64,000 bases of DNA from Saccharibacillus sp. O23 (GTDB taxonomy: Bacteria; Bacillota; Bacilli; Paenibacillales; Paenibacillaceae), in assembly GCF_002205895.1 (NCBI RefSeq), contig NZ_NJDE01000005.1, forward strand, positions 1-64,000, given 5' to 3'. Positions 52,930-61,751 of this stretch are shown piece after piece. The notes under the pieces are model-generated. The model was not told the origin of the DNA. It did not search any database and worked only from the letters and a program-made list of their open reading frames with translations. The position numbers were made by a program, and so were the translations under genes. The first letter of the stretch is position 1. Each line of letters opens with the position of its first letter.

Positions 52930-52957
52930 TCCTTTGCCGGGGATTGCGTTTTTTTAT
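52921..52957 (+). terminator. intrinsic terminator
   Basis: AAGCGTAATCC, short loop, GGATTGCGTTTTTTT with a G-T pair; overlaps the end of the acyltransferase gene. Confidence 0.75.
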
Positions 52958-53041
52958 GTAAAGGGATGAATATCCGGCATTTACTCTAGAATAAACCGCG
53001 CATCGATCTCCGGACGATGCCGGCATACCGATAAGAACGCC

Positions 53042-53080
53042 AAAAAAGCCGATCTGCGGAGTCTATCCGCAGATCGGCTT
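53042..53080 (-). terminator. intrinsic terminator of the norspermidine operon
   Basis: On the minus strand AAGCCGATCTGCGGA, TAGAC loop, TCCGCAGATCGGCTT then TTTT. Confidence 0.9.
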
Positions 53081-53110
53081 GCTTGTTTGCGAAGCTTCGG
53101 AACGCAACCC

Positions 53111-54253
53111 TTACGACAACCGCGAACTGTAATCCTCGAATTTGAACTCGCGGATCACTTTGAGGCCTTCCTCGTCGCTGTACGAAGCGATCGAAGGGAG
53201 GTTCACGCCGTTGAACATATGGTTCTTGACCATGGTGTAATGCGCCATGTCGCCGAAGACCAGCTTGTCGCCGATCTCGAGCGGGCGGTCGAACGAGTAG
53301 TCGCCGATCACGTCGCCGGCGAGGCAGGTCATGCCGCCCAGACGGTACGTGATCGCTTTTTCGCCCGGCATGCCCGCGCCCGCGATGTTCGGACGGTAAG
53401 GCATCGCCAGAACGTCCGGCATATGGCATTCCGCCGACGTGTCGAGGATCGCGATGTCCATGCCGTTCTTCATCGTGTCGAGCACGGTCGCCACGAGGTA
53501 GCCCGTGTTCAGCGCGATCGCTTCGCCCGGCTCCAAGTAGACTTGCACGTCGTACTTGTCGCGCGCGAATTCGATGCAGCGGATCAGGCGCTCGACGTCG
53601 TAGTCGGGACGCGTGATATGGTGACCGCCGCCGAAGTTCAGCCATTTCATGTTTTTGATGACATGGCCGAACTTCTCGTCGACGACCTTCAGCGTGTTCT
53701 CCAGCGTATCGGAGTTCTGCTCGCACATCGTGTGGAAATGCAGGCCGTCGATGCCTTCCAGATCGCTCTCGTCGAAGTTCTCCAGCGTGATGCCCATGCG
53801 GGAGTACGGCGAGCACGGATCGTAGAGCGGCACTTCGAGCTCCGAATATTCCGGGTTGATGCGCAGGCCCACTTCGATCTTGCGGCCCGGGTAGTTCAAG
53901 ACTTTGTCTTTGAACTTGCGCCATTGGGCGAACGAGTTGAACACGATGTGGTCCGTGTAGCTCAGCAGTTCGTCGAACTCGCGATCGACGTAAGCCGGCG
54001 CGTACACATGCACTTCTTTGCCCATTTTCTCGTAACCGAGACGCGCTTCGAACAGCGAACTGGACGTCACGCCCGCCAGATATTTGCCGACCAGCGGATA
54101 CTCCGCGAACATGGAGAATCCTTTCTGGGCGAGCAGGATCTTGGCGCCGGTACGCTCCTGCACGGAGCCGAGCAGTTCAAGGTTCTTGGTGAGCAGGCGC
54201 TCGTCCACGACGTAACAAGGCGACGGGACGGCGCCGAAATCGATGTCTGTCAT
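53111..54253 (-). CDS. nspC: carboxynorspermidine/carboxyspermidine decarboxylase
   Basis: 380 residues, PLP-dependent alanine-racemase-like barrel. The PLP lysine is in LLAQKGFSMF (Lys44), with LNFGGGHHIT (PLP phosphate glycine loop), EPGEAIALNTGY and DTSAECHMPDV near the C-terminal sheet. It removes CO2 from carboxy(nor)spermidine, the last step of the aspartate-semialdehyde route to spermidine or norspermidine. Its partner gene lies 22 bases upstream on the same strand. Confidence 0.93.
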   Translation of the reverse strand: MTDIDFGAVPSPCYVVDERLLTKNLELLGSVQERTGAKILLAQKGFSMFAEYPLVGKYLAGVTSSSLFEARLGYEKMGKEVHVYAPAYVDREFDELLSYTDHIVFNSFAQWRKFKDKVLNYPGRKIEVGLRINPEYSELEVPLYDPCSPYSRMGITLENFDESDLEGIDGLHFHTMCEQNSDTLENTLKVVDEKFGHVIKNMKWLNFGGGHHITRPDYDVERLIRCIEFARDKYDVQVYLEPGEAIALNTGYLVATVLDTMKNGMDIAILDTSAECHMPDVLAMPYRPNIAGAGMPGEKAITYRLGGMTCLAGDVIGDYSFDRPLEIGDKLVFGDMAHYTMVKNHMFNGVNLPSIASYSDEEGLKVIREFKFEDYSSRLS

Positions 54254-54275
54254 GATGGTGATATCCTCCTACGCC

Positions 54276-55475
54276 TTAGTCCAGCAGGGTCGGCGAGAAG
54301 TCCTCTACCCACGGCAGGCCTTGTTTGTTCAGTTCTTCCATGAACGGGTCCGGATCGAACTCTTCCACGTTGTAGACGCCCGGCTTTTTCCAGAGGCCTT
54401 TGAGGACCATCATGGCGCCGATCATCGCAGGCACGCCCGTCGTGTACGAGATCGCCTGCGAACCGACTTCGCGGTAGCATTCTTCGTGATCGCATACGTT
54501 GTAGACGTAGTACGTTTTCGGCTCGCCGTTTTTGGTGCCTTGGAAAATGCAGCCGATGTTCGTTTTGCCTTTCGTGCGCGGTCCGAGCGATGCCGGGTCC
54601 GGCAGAACGGCTTTCAGGAATTGCAGAGGCGCGATCTTCTGGCCTTCGAATTCGATCGGCTCGATCGACGTCATGCCGACGTTTTCGAGCACTTTCAGGT
54701 GGTTCAGGTAGTTCTGCGAGAAAGTCATCCAGAAGCGGATCTTTTTCAGGCCCGGCATGTTTTCGGCGAGGGACTCCAGCTCTTCATGGTACAAGAGGTA
54801 GATGTCTTTCGGTCCGATCTCCGGCAGGTCGTAGACTTTTTTCTCGGAAAGAGGTTCGGTCTCGATCCATTCGCCGTTCTCCCAGTAGCGGCCTTTCGCC
54901 GTGATCTCGCGGATATTGATCTCCGGGTTGAAGTTGGTCGCGAACGGGTAACCGTGGTCGCCCGCGTTGGCGTCGACGATATCGATCTGGTGGATCTCGT
55001 CGAAGTAGTGTTTCAGCGCGTAAGCGCTGAATACGCCGGTTACGCCCGGGTCGAAGCCGCTGCCGAGAACCGCCGTCAGGCCGGCTTTCTCGAACTTCTC
55101 GCGGTAAGCCCACTGCCATTTATATTCGAATTTCGGATTGTCGAGCGGCTCGTAGTTGGCCGTGTCGAGGTAATGAACGCCCGTTTCGAGGCATGCGTCC
55201 ATGATCGTCAGGTCCTGATAAGGGAGCGCCACGTTGATTACGATATCCGGCCCGAAACTTTTGATCAGCTCCACGACTTCTTCGGTGCGGTCTGCGTCGA
55301 CCTGCGCGACCGAAATCTTCGTGCGTCCTCCGTCCAATTTCGTTTTCAACGCTTCACACTTCGACAGCGTACGACTCGCGATACAAATTTCCTCAAATAC
55401 GTCCGGATTCTGGACACACTTATGCACGACAACGCTAGCTACGCCGCCGGCACCGATAATCAATGCTTTTCCCAA
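54276..55475 (-). CDS. carboxynorspermidine synthase (saccharopine-dehydrogenase fold)
   Basis: 399 residues. Rossmann start LIIGAGGVASVVVHK, then SRTLSKCEALKTKL, VNVALPYQDLTIMDACLETGVHYLDTANYE and GSGFDPGVTGVFSAYA. It condenses a diamine with aspartate semialdehyde using NADPH. No ATG fits: the TTG at 55475 lies 8 bases after AAGGGGGG, giving a start immediately before GKALIIG; a TTG six bases upstream is too close. First gene of the nspC operon. Confidence 0.9.
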   Translation of the reverse strand: MGKALIIGAGGVASVVVHKCVQNPDVFEEICIASRTLSKCEALKTKLDGGRTKISVAQVDADRTEEVVELIKSFGPDIVINVALPYQDLTIMDACLETGVHYLDTANYEPLDNPKFEYKWQWAYREKFEKAGLTAVLGSGFDPGVTGVFSAYALKHYFDEIHQIDIVDANAGDHGYPFATNFNPEINIREITAKGRYWENGEWIETEPLSEKKVYDLPEIGPKDIYLLYHEELESLAENMPGLKKIRFWMTFSQNYLNHLKVLENVGMTSIEPIEFEGQKIAPLQFLKAVLPDPASLGPRTKGKTNIGCIFQGTKNGEPKTYYVYNVCDHEECYREVGSQAISYTTGVPAMIGAMMVLKGLWKKPGVYNVEEFDPDPFMEELNKQGLPWVEDFSPTLLD

Positions 55476-55864
55476 AATCAAGTCCCCCCTTAGTCCGTTT
55501 GAAAAGATAGGTTTTACGTTGGTTTTACGCGCTTTTAACATCGTTTTTACATAACGAAATGAACTGCGGTTAAAAAATCAACAAGAAGGATTATACAAAC
55601 TATTCCGCAAAAACACAAGAAAAACGCGAAAAAAACGGCTTTTTTCGGAATCGGTCTAGGATTTTAATATAGTTTTAACAGAAATCCTCCGTAATCCGTC
55701 GTATTCCTCCGTTTTGTCCGCTGAGCAGACCCTTTAATGCCCTTATCGGGGCGCAGCGGGCCCGCAGGAGCCGTGGGGCGTTTTGCTCTCTATTCATTAA
55801 CCTTCCGAGCGCTTTCGCAATCCCGACTTTGCGATCGAAGCGAACGTCGAAGAAGCGTCCTCCG
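55476..55864. other. AT-rich promoter region of the norspermidine operon
   Basis: 389 bases without a gene. AT-rich with recurring GTTTTAC words around 55510-55550 and a CGAAAAAA/TTTTTTCG hairpin (55627-55647). The promoter for the minus-strand operon should be in the AT-rich half. Confidence 0.45.
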
Positions 55865-56740
55865 TCAAGACGGGGAACGCTGCTGGCGGTACTGCCTCGG
55901 CGGCAGTCCGGTATGCTTTTTGAACGCTTTGGAAAAAGAAAACAGATCCGGATAACCGACCGAATGGGCGATCTCGGATAGGGAGTAGGCGGTCTGTTCG
56001 AGCAGCATCCGGGCTTCGTCGAGCTTGAGCCGCTGCATATGGCTGACCGGCGTATGTCCGTAGCGTTCGTGGAACTTTTTGCTGAAGTAGGTCCGGCCGA
56101 CGCCCGCGTGGCGCGCCACTTCTTCCACCGTGATGCCGTCGGCGTAATGGATCTCCATATAATCCAGCCCGCGCTGAAGCCACGAGATCTCGCCGGGATC
56201 GAGCAGCTCCGGAGCGTGCTCGGATTCGAGCGCGGCGAAGATCCGGTAGAATTCCGACAGTCGGCCGAGATCCGAAGCTTCCGCGACGTCCGAACCGGTT
56301 TTTTCCAGAAAAGAAATCATCGCCGCCGCCGCTTCTTCGACGCGCGCGGAAGGCTGATGCGGACGGTTCGGCGTCAAGCCGATGCGCCGCAGCAGCTCCA
56401 GCGCCATTTTGCCGTCGAACGCCAGAAAGATCTTGCGCAGCGGCGCTTCGGGATCGGTCCAGTATTCGTGCATCACTTGGGGGAACAAGCAGAACAGATC
56501 GCCGGGCGCGAGCGCATGGGTTCGCCCGTTCTGCACGAACGTGCCGCGTCCGTCGAGCACGAGCAGCAGGTAATAATACGCCGTCGTGCGCGGGCCGATA
56601 TGATAGTTCGGTTTGGCGAGGTTCGACCCCAACCGGATCGGCCAAGCGGGACCGGATTTCTCGTAATCGGACGGGGTGAAAAAGTGAATCCGCAGATGTT
56701 CGTGATGATCTTCTTTCATATATTCCGTGTCGATCGACAT
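55865..56740 (-). CDS. AraC-family transcriptional regulator
   Basis: 291 residues: N-terminal cupin-type sensor (YYLLLVLDGRGTFVQNGRTHALAPGDLFCLFPQ) and C-terminal double helix-turn-helix (GITVEEVARHAGVGRTYFSKKFHERYGHTPVSHMQRLKLDEA, YSLSEIAHSVGYPDLFSFSKAFKKHTG). AAGGAG precedes the ATG. Divergent from the monooxygenase/ABC operon across an AT-rich 190 bases, so it probably activates that operon in response to its substrate. Confidence 0.93.
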   Translation of the reverse strand: MSIDTEYMKEDHHEHLRIHFFTPSDYEKSGPAWPIRLGSNLAKPNYHIGPRTTAYYYLLLVLDGRGTFVQNGRTHALAPGDLFCLFPQVMHEYWTDPEAPLRKIFLAFDGKMALELLRRIGLTPNRPHQPSARVEEAAAAMISFLEKTGSDVAEASDLGRLSEFYRIFAALESEHAPELLDPGEISWLQRGLDYMEIHYADGITVEEVARHAGVGRTYFSKKFHERYGHTPVSHMQRLKLDEARMLLEQTAYSLSEIAHSVGYPDLFSFSKAFKKHTGLPPRQYRQQRSPS

Positions 56741-56928
56741 GATCCGAACTCCTTTCTCGAAGCGCCTTGCCTACAAAATGACAAAAAGAACGGACGGCGA
56801 AATGACATTTACTATTCGGCAAACCGTTGTTATCATTCTAACAAAAGTAATCCAACTTGTTTAGTTGGTATATAAAATCTAAAATTTTAAATACAAAAAT
56901 ATAAAACAAGCGGGAAGGCGGGATCGTG

Positions 56929-58134
56929 ATGGCGGGAGAAGGAAGCGGCAAACGGGAGATCGAATTCGGATGGTTTTTGCCCACGGCGGGAGACGGACGT
57001 TATGTGGGCGTAGCGCCCGAGCGTCCGGCGACGCTGGAGTATCTGACGGAGGTCGCGCAGACGGCGGAGCAGGCGGGCTTCGAATTCGTGTTGATTCCGA
57101 CCGGCGGACCGTGTTTGGACGCTTGGGTCGTCGGTTCCGCGGTCATGAGCCGGACGACGACGCTGCGGCCGCTTGTGGCGGTGCGTCCGGGCTTGACCGC
57201 TCCGGTACTGTCGGCGCGCATGGGCGCGGCGCTGGACCAGCTCTCCGGCGGACGGGCGATGATCAACGTGGTGACCGGCAGTTCCGTGCAGGATCTCGAA
57301 GAACTGGGCGATCCGCTGGCGCATTCGCACGATGAGCGTTACGAACGGGCGGATGAATATCTGGACGTGATGAAGCGGGCTTGGGCGAACGGCGATAAGC
57401 CGCAGGCTTCGGAATTCGCCGAAGCTTCGGGTACGGACGGACAAGGTGCGGCTGTCGCGGCGCCGGAACCGTTCCGAGGCAAGCATTACGCGTTCGAGCG
57501 CGCGTCGGGTTCGCCGCGAACCGTGCAGAACCCGCATCCGCCGTTCTATCTGGGCGGCAGTTCGGAAGGCGCGAAGCGGGTCGCGATCCGTCACGCGGAC
57601 ACGTTCCTGATGTGGGGCGAGCCGCATGCTTGGATCGAAGAGCAGATCGCGGAGATCGAAGCGCTGCGCCAAGCATACGAGCAGGAAACCGGCAAGCCGC
57701 GCGACCTGCGTTACGGACTACGCGCGCAGGTGCTCGTTCGCGATACGGAAGAAGAAGCGTGGACGGCGGCCCGGGAGATCATCAGCAAAGTCTCGCCGGA
57801 AGCGATCGAGCGCGCGGAAAAAGAATTCGCCGCCACCGACGCGACCAACCAACGCCGGCAGAACGAGCTGCGCGAGCTGTCCAAAGCGGAACAGTTCGTC
57901 GTCGGACCGAATCTGTGGACGGGGCTGTCGGTCGTCCGCTCGGGCGGCGCGATCCTGATCGTCGGCACGGCCGACCAAGTGTCGCAGCGGTTGATCGAAT
58001 ACGCCGAACTCGGCGTATCCACGTTCATTCTGTCCGGTTATCCGCATCTCGAAGAAGCAGAGATCTTCGGGCGGGAAGCGCTGCCGCTGTTCAAACAAAA
58101 ATGGGCAAACATTCAGAAGGAGGTCGTGCGATGA
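56929..58134 (+). CDS. SsuD-like flavin-dependent monooxygenase
   Basis: 401 residues, luciferase-like barrel. Close to alkanesulfonate monooxygenase by eye: GWFLPTAGDGRYVG, LIPTGGPCLDAWVVGSA, VAVRPGLTAPVLSARMGAALDQLSGGR, VTGSS, DERYERADEYLDVMKR, LYLGGSSEGAKRVA-like segment, PNLWTGLSVVRSGG and FILSGYPHLEEAE. An inserted EASGTDGQGAAVAAPEP stretch precedes the usual FRGKHY. Such enzymes split a C-S bond of sulfonates with FMNH2 and O2, releasing sulfite. Stop overlaps the binding-protein start by 4 bases (ATGA). No flavin reductase is adjacent. Confidence 0.9.
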   Translation: MAGEGSGKREIEFGWFLPTAGDGRYVGVAPERPATLEYLTEVAQTAEQAGFEFVLIPTGGPCLDAWVVGSAVMSRTTTLRPLVAVRPGLTAPVLSARMGAALDQLSGGRAMINVVTGSSVQDLEELGDPLAHSHDERYERADEYLDVMKRAWANGDKPQASEFAEASGTDGQGAAVAAPEPFRGKHYAFERASGSPRTVQNPHPPFYLGGSSEGAKRVAIRHADTFLMWGEPHAWIEEQIAEIEALRQAYEQETGKPRDLRYGLRAQVLVRDTEEEAWTAAREIISKVSPEAIERAEKEFAATDATNQRRQNELRELSKAEQFVVGPNLWTGLSVVRSGGAILIVGTADQVSQRLIEYAELGVSTFILSGYPHLEEAEIFGREALPLFKQKWANIQKEVVR

Positions 58135-59408
58135 CGGGAACAGGAAAGTCCGGGAAAAAGCTTCGCTATATGTTGGCATCGGGGGCGCTTGCGCTGACGG
58201 CGGTGCTCTCCGCCTGCGGAGGCGGCGGTTCCGGTTCCGCGTCTTCGGACGGCAGCGTGACGATCAACTTCCTGCATTGGCGCGGCGAAGACGTGAAAAC
58301 GCTGGATACGATCATCGACAAGTTCGAGCAGGCCAACCCGAAGATCAAAGTCGAGATGCAGACGCTGCCGTCGGACCAGTACCAATCGACGGCGCAGGCC
58401 AAATTGTCCGACGGCTCGGTCGGCGACGTGTTCGCTTCGTTCCCGGGCGCGCAGTTCGACGCGCTGTCCAAAGCCGGCGTATTCGCCGACTTGAGCGGAT
58501 CTTCGTGGCTCAAGAGCTTCAACGCCGACCTGATCGCCGCCGGGCAGCAGGACGGCAAGCAGCTCGCCGTGCCGTATCAGCTCGTCTACAACGATCCGAT
58601 CTATAACGTCAAGCTGTTCGAGAAATACGGCTTGACGCCGCCGAAGGACTGGGAAGGCTTCTTGGCGCTCTGCCAGAAGCTCAAAGACAACGGCATCATC
58701 CCGATCGCGTTCGCGGGCGCGGATATCGGTCCGGGCCAATTCATGAACACGATGGTCATGAACAACGAGCCGAGCGAAGACATCTTCGAGAAGGTCGAAG
58801 CGGGCGAAGCCAAGCTGACCGACGAATGGTGGGTCAAGACGCTGACCCAGATCAAAGAACTGAACGACAAAGGCTATTTCCAACCCGACGCGCTCGGCAC
58901 CAAAGACGCGGCCGCAGGCGCTTTGTTTATTCAGGAGAAAGCGGGCATGCTCGCCAGCGGTTCGTATCAGCTCGCGCAGAACGCGGCGCAGAACCCGAAT
59001 CTCGAGCAGGGTCTGCTCGCGCCGATCACCGTGAGCGCGGGCGAAGCCAAATACGAAGGCGTGCATACCAGCACGTTCATGCTGGCCGTGAACAGCAAAT
59101 CCAAACATCCGGAGGAAGCGAAGAAATTCCTCGAATATCTGAGCCAACCGGACGTGGCGGGCGAATACGCCAACGCGACGGGACAGAACGTCACGGTGGA
59201 CGGCGTATCGTACACCAGCCCCGAGCTGAAAGTCGCCGAAGCGTGGACGAGCAAGAAGACGCTGTTCCAACCGCGCTTCACGATCAAGAACGGCGATAAC
59301 CAAAAAGCCGTGACCAACTCGATTCAGGCCGTGCTGGGAGGCGCTTCGCCGGAGGAAGCGGCGCAGGAAGCCCAAGCGGTCATCGATCAGAATCTGAGCA
59401 AGTCGTGA
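58131..59408 (+). CDS. family-1 (sugar-type) ABC substrate-binding lipoprotein
   Basis: 425 residues: signal peptide with lipobox LSAC, then a MalE-like fold (INFLHWRGEDVKTLDTIIDKFEQANPKIKVEMQ, GDVFASFPGAQFDALSKAG, AVPYQLVYNDPIYN). AGAAGGAGG lies within the monooxygenase gene's end, and the ATGA overlap couples the two. The binding protein therefore probably captures the monooxygenase's substrate or its precursor, pointing to a sugar carrying a sulfonate; this is inference. Confidence 0.92.
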   Translation: MTGTGKSGKKLRYMLASGALALTAVLSACGGGGSGSASSDGSVTINFLHWRGEDVKTLDTIIDKFEQANPKIKVEMQTLPSDQYQSTAQAKLSDGSVGDVFASFPGAQFDALSKAGVFADLSGSSWLKSFNADLIAAGQQDGKQLAVPYQLVYNDPIYNVKLFEKYGLTPPKDWEGFLALCQKLKDNGIIPIAFAGADIGPGQFMNTMVMNNEPSEDIFEKVEAGEAKLTDEWWVKTLTQIKELNDKGYFQPDALGTKDAAAGALFIQEKAGMLASGSYQLAQNAAQNPNLEQGLLAPITVSAGEAKYEGVHTSTFMLAVNSKSKHPEEAKKFLEYLSQPDVAGEYANATGQNVTVDGVSYTSPELKVAEAWTSKKTLFQPRFTIKNGDNQKAVTNSIQAVLGGASPEEAAQEAQAVIDQNLSKS

Positions 59409-59427
59409 GCCGGAGCCTAGCCTGCCT

Positions 59428-60312
59428 ATGAACCTCAAAAGAATGAAACATAAGCGTGCCTTGTGGCTGTTCCTGCTGCCGGGCACGCTGCTGTATCTGT
59501 TCCTGTTCGCGTATCCGACGCTCTCGGGACTCTTCTATTCCTTCACCGACTGGGACGGCGTCTCCGATTCGTACCGGATGGTCGGGCTGGACAATTACAA
59601 AGACAGCTTCGACAGTCTGGTCTTCCGCAAGACGCTGCTGAACAACGTCAAGTTCATGCTCAGCGTCGTCATTGTCCAGACGATCGTCTCGCTGGTACTG
59701 GCGATGCTGCTGTCCCGCAATACGCGAACGCGCGTCTTCCTGCGCGCGCTCTATTTCCTGCCGGCGATCCTGTCGTCGGTCTCGGTCGGCTTGATCTGGT
59801 CGTTCGTCTACGATCCGACGATCGGCATGCTCAATCTGGGCCTGCGCGGAGCCGGACTGGACGGCTTGGCGCAGAACTGGATCGGCGATCGGCATATCGC
59901 CCTGTACGCGATCGCGGCCGTGCAGGTCTGGGCGCATGCCGGCCAGATGATGATCGTGTTCATCGCCGGGCTTCAGGCGATCCCGGCCGAACTGTACGAG
60001 TCGGCGCGCATCGACGGCGGCAGCCGCTGGCAGCTGTTCCGGCATATCACATGGCCGCTGCTCGCGCCGGCTTCGGCAATCGTCATCGCGTATACGACGA
60101 TCCAATCGTTCAAAGCGTTCGACCTGATCTTCGTCATGACGGACGGAGGACCGAACAACGCGACCGAGATTCTGTCGACGTACATCTATCACGCGGCGTT
60201 CGGCAATTACAAATTCGGTCTGGCTTCGGCCGGCTCGATGATCTTCTTGGTCGTCTTGGCCGTGCTGACGTATTTGCAATTCAAAGCGCTGCGGACGGAC
60301 CGCGCGGTCTGA
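59428..60312 (+). CDS. sugar-type ABC permease (MalF/UgpA-like)
   Basis: 294 residues, six membrane segments, coupling loop YESARIDGGSRWQLFRHITWPLL with the EAA-type pattern, ending with MTDGGPNNATEILSTYIY typical of this family. The ribosome site is weak (GGAG at a long distance), so translation probably follows from the upstream gene. Partner of the next permease. Confidence 0.92.
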   Translation: MNLKRMKHKRALWLFLLPGTLLYLFLFAYPTLSGLFYSFTDWDGVSDSYRMVGLDNYKDSFDSLVFRKTLLNNVKFMLSVVIVQTIVSLVLAMLLSRNTRTRVFLRALYFLPAILSSVSVGLIWSFVYDPTIGMLNLGLRGAGLDGLAQNWIGDRHIALYAIAAVQVWAHAGQMMIVFIAGLQAIPAELYESARIDGGSRWQLFRHITWPLLAPASAIVIAYTTIQSFKAFDLIFVMTDGGPNNATEILSTYIYHAAFGNYKFGLASAGSMIFLVVLAVLTYLQFKALRTDRAV

Positions 60313-60363
60313 TACGGATACAGGCCGCGCGGCCGCTATTCCGAGCGGCAGAAAGGAGAACGT

Positions 60364-61179
60364 ATGGCTTTCAAATGGCTGGGACGGCTGCTCGTGCTGC
60401 TCTACGCGGCGATCATCGCCGCGCCGCTCTACTTCGTGCTGATCTCGGCGTTCAAGCCGAACACGGCTTTCTTCGCCGACCCGCTCGGCTGGCCGAAGCC
60501 GCTGACGCTGGAGAATTTCTCGGCGCTGTTCGAGCAGCAGCCGATGCTGCGCTATTTCGGCAACAGCACACTCGTGACGCTGGGCACGGTAGCGCTCGAT
60601 CTGCTGCTCGGCAGCCTGATCGCCTACGCGATCGTGCGTTTCGGCGGACGGATCGGCGCGTTTTTCTTCGCGCTGTACGCCGCCGGCCTGATCGTGCCGA
60701 CGCAGGTCAATATGCTGCCGCTGTATTCGCTGGTTCGCAAGCTCGGCTGGTCCGACCATCTGCTCGGTCTGGTGGTCGTATCGGTGGCGCTGTTCCTGCC
60801 GCTGACCGTGTTCATGCTGACGGGCTTCATGCGTTCGCTGAGCCGCGAAGTGCTCGAAGCGGGCAGCATCGACGGCGCAAGCGAATGGCGGCTGTTCGCG
60901 CGGATCGCGATTCCGCTGTCCGCGCCCGCGCTGTCGGCGTGCGCCACGTTCCTGTTCGTGATGTCGTGGAACGATCTGCTCATGCCGATGCTGCTGATCA
61001 ACGGCAATTCGAAGCTGACGCTGCCGCTCGCGCTCATGCAGTTCCGAGGCGAATACGTGACGAATTATACGACGCTGCTCGCCGGAGTCGTGCTGTCGGC
61101 GGTTCCGATGGTGGTGCTGTTCCTGTTCTTGCAGCGGTATTTTATCGCGGGCATGACGGCGGGAGCGATCAAAGGATGA
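60364..61179 (+). CDS. sugar-type ABC permease (MalG/UgpE-like)
   Basis: 271 residues, six membrane segments, coupling loop EVLEAGSIDGASEWRLFARIAIPL. AAAGGAG precedes the ATG. Last gene of the operon; no ATPase gene follows, so a shared ATPase of the MsmX type elsewhere in the genome is expected, as usual for Bacillales sugar importers. Confidence 0.92.
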   Translation: MAFKWLGRLLVLLYAAIIAAPLYFVLISAFKPNTAFFADPLGWPKPLTLENFSALFEQQPMLRYFGNSTLVTLGTVALDLLLGSLIAYAIVRFGGRIGAFFFALYAAGLIVPTQVNMLPLYSLVRKLGWSDHLLGLVVVSVALFLPLTVFMLTGFMRSLSREVLEAGSIDGASEWRLFARIAIPLSAPALSACATFLFVMSWNDLLMPMLLINGNSKLTLPLALMQFRGEYVTNYTTLLAGVVLSAVPMVVLFLFLQRYFIAGMTAGAIKG

Positions 61180-61190
61180 ATAGGGTGACC

Positions 61191-61217
61191 GAAGGCCTTC
61201 TGCGAAGAAGGCCTTTT
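61191..61217 (+). terminator. intrinsic terminator
   Basis: GGCCTTCT, GCG loop, AGAAGGCCTTTTT; ends the monooxygenase/importer operon. Confidence 0.85.
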
Positions 61218-61751
61218 TGCCGTCCGCACAAGTCACGTAGGCGAGAGCGGCGAGCCGACTCCGAGAGAACCCCGTTTCCGTAGCCGTAGGAAGGAAGCAG
61301 CTTCGCTAACGGATCGTCGATTCCTTAGAACCGCCAAACGACCCTTGTGGAGATTCTAACGGATCATAGATTCTTTAGCCGTTCGATTCTCCTCCTTTTC
61401 GGCTCAAAAACCGTCTGTTTTGATTCTAAGCGTAATCTGGATCCGTTAAAATTTCAAAACCGCTCCAAATGCCCGCTAAGCGTCACCTCGATCCGTTAGA
61501 AACCAAACGTTGATCGGATTCCGTGCGGACGAAATCGCAGCGGCTGCTTAAGGAGCAAAGTTTGCGGAGAAAAGTCGGCGGCGAATAGAAAAAGCGAGCA
61601 AACGGCGTCTGCGGAATAGGGAGAGAATCGGAACTTTAACGTGTCAGGAACGGCCCTTCGCTCGACTTCTAGTTCGCCGGCTTCGTATAATGGAAAGAAA
61701 AACGTTTGCGGCGCATCGAAACGCAAACGGTGCCGGAGAGGAGCATGAGGT
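61218..61751. other. gene-free region holding repeat element D
   Basis: 534 bases without a supported gene; contains element D at 61306-61499 and a promoter region for the phosphoesterase near its end (TATAATGG at 61687-61694). Confidence 0.5.
61306..61499. repeat. intergenic four-unit element D (CTAACGGATC, 50/70/50 bp)
   Basis: Two direct CTAACGGATC copies (61306, 61356) then two inverted GATCCGTTA copies (61440, 61490). Each is one end of a 23-24 base unit closed by TTAG or CTAA: 61306-61328, 61356-61378, 61426-61449, 61476-61499. Unit starts are 50, 70 and 50 apart. Same geometry as element C with one base changed in the motif and different filler. Confidence 0.8.

Noticed and set aside
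61306..61499. Element D considered as a MITE or IS end pair
   Set aside because: No target-site duplication or terminal inverted repeat boundary was found, and internal paired copies at fixed 50-bp spacing are not a MITE feature.
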